In this document: positions 6,969 through 10,075 of the stretch, one piece after another
Numbering within the stretch: position 1 is the stretch's first letter
Layout of the letters: each line of letters opens with the position of its first letter
DNA from: Chitinophagaceae bacterium UBA2793
GTDB lineage: Bacteria > Bacteroidota > Bacteroidia > Chitinophagales > Chitinophagaceae
NCBI GenBank assembly: GCA_002352045.1
Contig: DEHT01000081.1
Span: 38,157-48,231 of the forward strand
Direction of reading: 5' to 3'
Length of the DNA: 10,075 nt
Position numbers and translations under genes: made by a program
Notes under the pieces: generated by a model
What the model was told of the DNA's origin: nothing
The model's database searches: none
The model's input: the letters and a program-made list of their open reading frames with translations, nothing else

Positions 6969-7781
6969 TTACAATGCCGCAATCATTTCTTTAAATATGT
7001 GCGTTAATTTAGGTTCTGCTGCATGTGCTGCTTCCAATACTTCTTCGTGTGTGATTACATTATCATCTTCCCTTAATCCCAAGTCGGTAATTACACTCAC
7101 TGCAAAAACCGGCAACCCCATATGCACGGCAACAATATTTTCCTGTACGGTACTCATGCCCACCGCATCGGCTCCTAAAATATGTATGAGTTTATACTCT
7201 GCTTTTGTTTCAAATGTAGGACCGGTTACCGAAATGTAAACTCCTTCTTTTATATCAATATTTGCTGCCGCAGCAATTTCTTTGGCTTTATTAATAAGTG
7301 CTTTACTGTAAGGCTCCGTCATATCGGGGAAACGGGTGCCTAATTCTTTTTCGTTTTTACCAATTAATGGGTTGGGTGTAAAAAAACTGATATGATCTTT
7401 TATCAGCATTAAATCGCCCACTTTAAAAGCTGGATTAGTACCGCCTGCTGCATTGCTTAAAAACAAAGTTTTAATACCTAAATATTTCATTACCCTTATT
7501 GGGAAAACTACATCGTGTGGGTGATAGCCTTCATAATAATGAAAACGGCCACTCATTGCCACTATTTTTTTTCCGCCTAATTCTCCAAATAATAATTTAC
7601 CACTATGCCCTTCTACCGTACTCACCGGAAAATGTGGAATATCTCCATAAGGAATTTCTTTCTCTACTTTTATTTGTTGGCCAAAATTGCCCAGGCCACT
7701 ACCTAATACCACGCCGGCTACGGGTGTTTCAACAATAATATTTTTAATATAAGCCGTGGCTTCTTTTATTTTCTCAAGCAT
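6969..7781 (-). CDS. Purine nucleoside phosphorylase, trimeric (family I) type
   Basis: This enzyme cleaves purine (deoxy)nucleosides with phosphate to the base and (deoxy)ribose 1-phosphate in cytoplasmic purine salvage. At 270 residues it has normal length for trimeric PNPs and all main motifs: GSGLG (27-31, phosphate loop with Ser28), VEGHSG (His59), GRFHYYEGY (Arg79, His81, Tyr83), NAAGG (110-114), GPTFET (187-192 with Phe190 and Glu191), GMST (208-211), and HEEV with His245. The residue equivalent to human Asn243, which contacts the base 6-oxo group, is Asp233 in VITDLG. Asp there is associated with acceptance of 6-amino purines (human N243D and MTA phosphorylase), so adenosine or broad specificity is possible. 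MTA phosphorylase itself is a less likely alternative, given the GPTFET and HEEV regions. It is the first gene of a two-gene unit with the porin. Confidence 0.95.
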   Translation of the reverse strand: MLEKIKEATAYIKNIIVETPVAGVVLGSGLGNFGQQIKVEKEIPYGDIPHFPVSTVEGHSGKLLFGELGGKKIVAMSGRFHYYEGYHPHDVVFPIRVMKYLGIKTLFLSNAAGGTNPAFKVGDLMLIKDHISFFTPNPLIGKNEKELGTRFPDMTEPYSKALINKAKEIAAAANIDIKEGVYISVTGPTFETKAEYKLIHILGADAVGMSTVQENIVAVHMGLPVFAVSVITDLGLREDDNVITHEEVLEAAHAAEPKLTHIFKEMIAAL

Positions 7782-7804
7782 TGCAAAAAATTTTATCTAA
7801 TCTA

Positions 7805-7834
7805 CAAATGTAATTGACAATTGACAATTGACAA
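7805..7834 (-). promoter_or_regulatory. Candidate promoter of the phosphorylase-porin operon
   Basis: On the minus strand TACATTTG (7812-7805) matches the Bacteroidota -7 consensus TAnnTTTG exactly. A TTG (7834-7832, as ATTG) lies 19 nt further upstream as a plausible -33 element. The -7 element ends 23 nt before the ATG, giving a short leader. The -33 TTG is supplied by the third unit of the heptanucleotide tandem repeat, whose other units offer TTG at spacings of 5 and 12 nt. Confidence 0.5.
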
Positions 7835-7912
7835 TGGATAATGGATAATAGATAATTGACAGTGGATAATGAATAATCGAAAAGCTCCCCACTTTCAACT
7901 TTCAACTCACCA
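7813..7912. repeat. Heptanucleotide tandem repeats, two blocks
   Basis: Block one (7813-7875) is nine consecutive 7-bp units: ATTGACA three times, ATGGATA twice, then ATAGATA, ATTGACA, GTGGATA and ATGAATA. After 9 nt, block two (7885-7912) has four units: CTCCCCA, CTTTCAA twice, CTCACCA. The strict 7-bp period with degenerate units suggests slippage-driven growth followed by point mutation. The array lies between the divergent phosphorylase and sucC genes, and its left edge overlaps the predicted phosphorylase promoter. Confidence 0.85.
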
Positions 7913-7932
7913 CTATTTTGAACTGCATTACT

Positions 7933-7940
7933 TATCTTCG
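7933..7940 (+). promoter_or_regulatory. Candidate -7 element (TATCTTCG) of sucC
   Basis: TATCTTCG matches TAnnTTTG except for one position and lies 17 nt before the sucC ATG, a normal distance. The nearest upstream TTTG (7917-7920) is only 12 nt away, so the -33 element is doubtful. The sequence between it and the ATG has no Shine-Dalgarno motif. Confidence 0.35.
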
Positions 7941-7957
7941 CCAAAATTTTAAAGTAT

Positions 7958-9169
7958 ATGAATCTTCACGAATACCAGGCTAAAGAGCTGTTGAAAAAAT
8001 ACAATGTTCCGGTTCAGGAAGGAATTGCTTGCGGCACCCCTGCCGAAGCCGAAGAAGCTTACAGGCAAATTCATACTCAATATAGCAGCAAGTTTGCTGT
8101 TGTAAAAGCACAAATTCATGCAGGCGGCCGTGGCAAAGGCACCATTCAAGGTAAAGACCAGCGTGGTGTGGCTGTGGGTAAAAATGCAGAAGATGTATTG
8201 AATATTTCAAAAAATATTTTGGGTGGTACATTGGTTACCATTCAAACCGGCCCTGCAGGTAAAGTAGTAAGTAAAGTATTGGTGGCGCAGGATGTTTATT
8301 ACGAAGGACCCAACCCGGTGAAGGAATTTTATTTGTCAATTTTATTGGACAGAACCAAAGGCCAAAATGTAATTATGTACAGTACCGAAGGCGGTATGAA
8401 TATTGAAGATGTGGCCCACGATACTCCCGAAAAAATATTTAAAGAATGGGTTCACCCAAGTGGAAACCTGCAGGCTTTTCAGGCAAGAAAAATTGCTTTC
8501 AATCTTGGCCTTAGCGGCGAAGCCATGAAGAACTGTGTAAAGTTTGTAACCAATTTGTACAATGCTTATGTAGGGCTCGATTGTGGTATGCTGGAAATAA
8601 ACCCTCTGTTTAAAACCAGCGATGATAAAATAATTGCGGTTGACTGTAAAATGAATGTGGATGATAATGCACTGATGCGCCATCCCGAAGTGGCTGCGCT
8701 GAGAGATATTACAGAAGAAGACCCAACCGAAGTAGAAGCAGGCCAGTTCAATTTAAACTTTGTAAAGTTGGATGGAAATGTAGGCTGTATGGTAAATGGC
8801 GCAGGCCTTGCCATGGCAACCATGGATATGATTAAATTAAGCGGTGGCGAACCTGCCAACTTTTTAGATGTAGGCGGTACTGCTAATGCTCAAACAGTGG
8901 AAGCGGGCTTTAGAATTATTATGAAAGACCCTAAAGTAAAAGCCATCCTCATTAATATATTTGGAGGTATTGTTCGTTGCGACCGTGTGGCGCAAGGTGT
9001 AATTGATGCATACAAAAGCATTGGCAATATTAGCATCCCCATTATTGTTCGTTTGCAAGGTACCAATGCCGATGTGGCAAAAAAATTAATTGACGAAAGT
9101 GGCCTCCGGGTTCAAAGTGCCATTTTACTGAGCGAAGCTGCCGCACTGGTAAATAAAGCGGTAGCTTAA
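7958..9169 (+). CDS. sucC: Succinyl-CoA ligase (ADP-forming) beta subunit
   Basis: SucC pairs with SucD to interconvert succinyl-CoA plus ADP and phosphate with succinate, CoA and ATP in the TCA cycle, in the cytoplasm. The 403-residue protein starts with MNLHEYQAKELLKKYNVPV, as in the family, and has an ATP-grasp domain (about 1-240) with VKAQIHAGGRGKG (49-61). Magnesium-binding positions are in EINPL (213-217) and VDCKMN (Asp229). The C-terminal ligase domain contains GNVGCMVNGAGLAMATMD (273-290), NFLDVGGTA (301-309) and NIFGGIVRCD (333-342). Gln20 matches E. coli Gln20 near the nucleotide. It is slightly longer than the 388-residue E. coli protein. No sucD follows; the gene ends at a strong terminator and appears monocistronic, so its partner must be elsewhere. 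The ATG fits the family N-terminus. Confidence 0.98.
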   Translation: MNLHEYQAKELLKKYNVPVQEGIACGTPAEAEEAYRQIHTQYSSKFAVVKAQIHAGGRGKGTIQGKDQRGVAVGKNAEDVLNISKNILGGTLVTIQTGPAGKVVSKVLVAQDVYYEGPNPVKEFYLSILLDRTKGQNVIMYSTEGGMNIEDVAHDTPEKIFKEWVHPSGNLQAFQARKIAFNLGLSGEAMKNCVKFVTNLYNAYVGLDCGMLEINPLFKTSDDKIIAVDCKMNVDDNALMRHPEVAALRDITEEDPTEVEAGQFNLNFVKLDGNVGCMVNGAGLAMATMDMIKLSGGEPANFLDVGGTANAQTVEAGFRIIMKDPKVKAILINIFGGIVRCDRVAQGVIDAYKSIGNISIPIIVRLQGTNADVAKKLIDESGLRVQSAILLSEAAALVNKAVA

Positions 9170-9201
9170 TAATTTTTAATAGTCAACTATTAATTGATAA
9201 T

Positions 9202-9237
9202 AAAAAATTCCTTAGCAATGCTAAGGAATTTTTTTTT
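9202..9237. terminator. Strong hairpin terminator, probably bidirectional
   Basis: A 15-bp perfect stem (9202-9216 with 9220-9234) built on AATTCCTTAGC/GCTAAGGAATT has a 3-nt AAT loop and runs into T9 on the plus strand. The other side has A6, which becomes T6 on the minus strand. It lies 32 bp after the sucC stop and about 80 bp after the end of the convergent TonB-domain gene, so it can serve both. Confidence 0.92.
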
Positions 9238-9314
9238 GAAATATGTTTACCAAAATAGTTGTGAGTTCTTAGTTTGTTTCTCCCATTTGCTTTCGCTTCA
9301 TCATAATATTTTCT

Positions 9315-9707
9315 TTAATTCACTAAAAATGTAATGGGCTGTCGCCGGTAAGCGTTTACAGGAGTAGTACCTACTAAAGCGGGTTTCCATTTGGGGCTTA
9401 AGGCCATTACTCTTTTAGCTTCTTCTTCAAAACCGTAGCCATGCCGGGTTTCTGCCACTATATCTGTTACAAGGCTGTCTTTGCCAACTACAAATCTCAG
9501 AATTACATGATAGATTCCTTTGGGAGCAGTTCCATTTTTAATAACTGCAGGGTTTAAATTCTTTCTTAGAAACCGATTCCAGGCATTTGACCCTCCAACA
9601 AATGCTGCCTGCACATCTACCTTATTATAAATTTTATCAGCCTCCTGTGCTTTTGCATTCAAAGCAAAAAGGAATGGAATGGATAATAACAAAACTATTT
9701 TTTTCAT
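9315..9707 (-). CDS. Secreted stand-alone TonB C-terminal-domain protein
   Basis: The 130-residue protein has a signal peptide (about 1-20, ending AKAQ) directly followed by a domain resembling the TonB C-terminal domain as seen in Bacteroidota. Matching features are AAFVGGSNAWNRFLRKNLNP (34-53), a KGIYHVILRFVVGKDSLVTDI strand pair (63-83), HGYGFEEEAKRVMALSPKWKPA (89-110) and YRRQPITFLVN at the end. TonB normally has an N-terminal membrane anchor, a Pro-rich linker and contact with ExbB/ExbD; here anchor and linker are missing and no exbBD is adjacent. It would be a free periplasmic protein, and its role (binding TonB-dependent receptors, or a different protein-protein function) is unknown. 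It is convergent with sucC and divergent from the GNAT gene; both neighbours are on the opposite strand, so it is probably transcribed alone. Confidence 0.85.
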   Translation of the reverse strand: MKKIVLLLSIPFLFALNAKAQEADKIYNKVDVQAAFVGGSNAWNRFLRKNLNPAVIKNGTAPKGIYHVILRFVVGKDSLVTDIVAETRHGYGFEEEAKRVMALSPKWKPALVGTTPVNAYRRQPITFLVN

Positions 9708-9776
9708 TAATTACATTTTTGTTGATATAAAAATAAATAAATTGTTTAAAATTTATACTCATCCTATTTCCACAAC

Positions 9777-10075
9777 ATGAAATATAGAAATGCCAGCTTG
9801 CAAGACCTGCCCGCCATTGTAGAAATTTACAATAGCACCATCGCATCACGGCTGGTAACAGCCGATACAGAACCGGTAAAGGTAGAAAGCAAGCTCAACT
9901 GGTTTAAAGAACACAATGAAAGCTCCCGGCCTTTGTGGATGATTGAAGATGATGGCAAAATAATTGGCTGGGTTAGTTTCTCTAATTTTTATGGCAGGCC
10001 GGCTTATAATGGCACTGCCGAAATAAGTATATACCTTACTGCCGAAACAAGAGGCAAAGGCCATGGTAAAAAAAT
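9777..10075 (+). CDS. GNAT family N-acetyltransferase, partial (C-terminus beyond window)
   Basis: Ninety-nine codons are present before the window edge. The start MKYRNASLQDLPAIVEIYN is typical of GNAT proteins, followed by a WMIEDDGKIIGWVSFSNF strand pair, AEISIYLTAETRGKGHGKK and the acetyl-CoA pyrophosphate loop R-G-K-G-H-G (residues 92-97, motif A). Overall it resembles the phosphinothricin/amino-acid N-acetyltransferase group of GNATs, but the substrate cannot be assigned from the N-terminal part. Such enzymes transfer acetyl from acetyl-CoA to an amine in the cytoplasm. The ATG at 9777 is the first in frame with this alignment. It is divergent from the TonB-domain gene over a 69-bp AT-rich gap in which no convincing promoter match was seen. 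Confidence 0.88.
   Translation, partial: MKYRNASLQDLPAIVEIYNSTIASRLVTADTEPVKVESKLNWFKEHNESSRPLWMIEDDGKIIGWVSFSNFYGRPAYNGTAEISIYLTAETRGKGHGKK

Noticed and set aside
6823..7239. Plus-strand frame of 138 codons crossing the porin and phosphorylase genes
   Set aside because: It spans the junction of two well-supported minus-strand genes and is rich in Ala, Ser, Val and Cys as expected from antisense translation.
7813..7912. CRISPR array
   Set aside because: The repeats are 7-bp units without spacers and there are no cas genes nearby; this is a simple tandem repeat.
9765..9772. TATTTCCA as -7 element of the GNAT gene, with TTG at 9742-9744
   Set aside because: The spacing of 20 nt is plausible, but the element misses two key positions of TAnnTTTG and would leave almost no leader.

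Overview
The window looks like a chromosomal segment of a Bacteroidota bacterium, most likely of the Chitinophagaceae/Sphingobacteriales type. The grounds are the protein families (a HYC_CC_PP-type protein, a Porin_10-type putative porin, a TonB C-terminal domain secreted without a membrane anchor), signal peptides ending in A-Q or S-Q, moderate-to-low GC, TAnnTTTG-type -7 promoter elements, and the absence of obvious Shine-Dalgarno sequences. The placement is inferred from protein recognition and not from any rRNA or database match.

Left part (1-2907, all minus strand, read right to left): a small metal-handling cluster. It runs from a secreted Cys-rich HYC_CC_PP-type protein, through two secreted heavy-metal-associated (HMA, CxxC) proteins, to an outer-membrane beta-barrel-like protein. 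The gaps between these genes carry inverted repeats: stem-loops at 1017-1058 and 1652-1688, and a nested palindromic repeat element at 2134-2289. A weak AT-rich hairpin (123-145) and a further inverted repeat (19-89) lie past the last gene. The four proteins probably act on copper or a similar soft metal in the envelope, but the metal is inferred.

Middle (3147-4859, minus): a secreted CocE/NonD-type (peptidase S15-like) serine hydrolase, AT-richer than its neighbours and preceded by its own candidate promoter. Next (4950-7781, minus): a two-gene unit in which a trimeric-type purine nucleoside phosphorylase is followed after 6 bp by a large putative porin. The phosphorylase has Asp where the human enzyme has the base-contacting Asn243.

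The divergent intergenic region 7782-7957 contains a 9-unit heptanucleotide tandem repeat plus a second short heptamer block. The first overlaps the predicted phosphorylase promoter. From it, sucC (succinyl-CoA ligase beta subunit) is read on the plus strand and ends at a strong, probably bidirectional hairpin terminator. Convergent to it is a small periplasmic TonB-C-terminal-domain protein (9315-9707, minus). Divergent from that gene, and cut by the window edge, is a GNAT acetyltransferase (9777-10075, plus).

No tRNA, rRNA, CRISPR array, transposase or phage gene was seen. I did not find a convincing new multi-gene system. The items most worth a second look are the metal cluster with its inverted-repeat junctions, the nested palindromic element, the heptamer repeat embedded in a promoter, and the Asp-bearing purine nucleoside phosphorylase.
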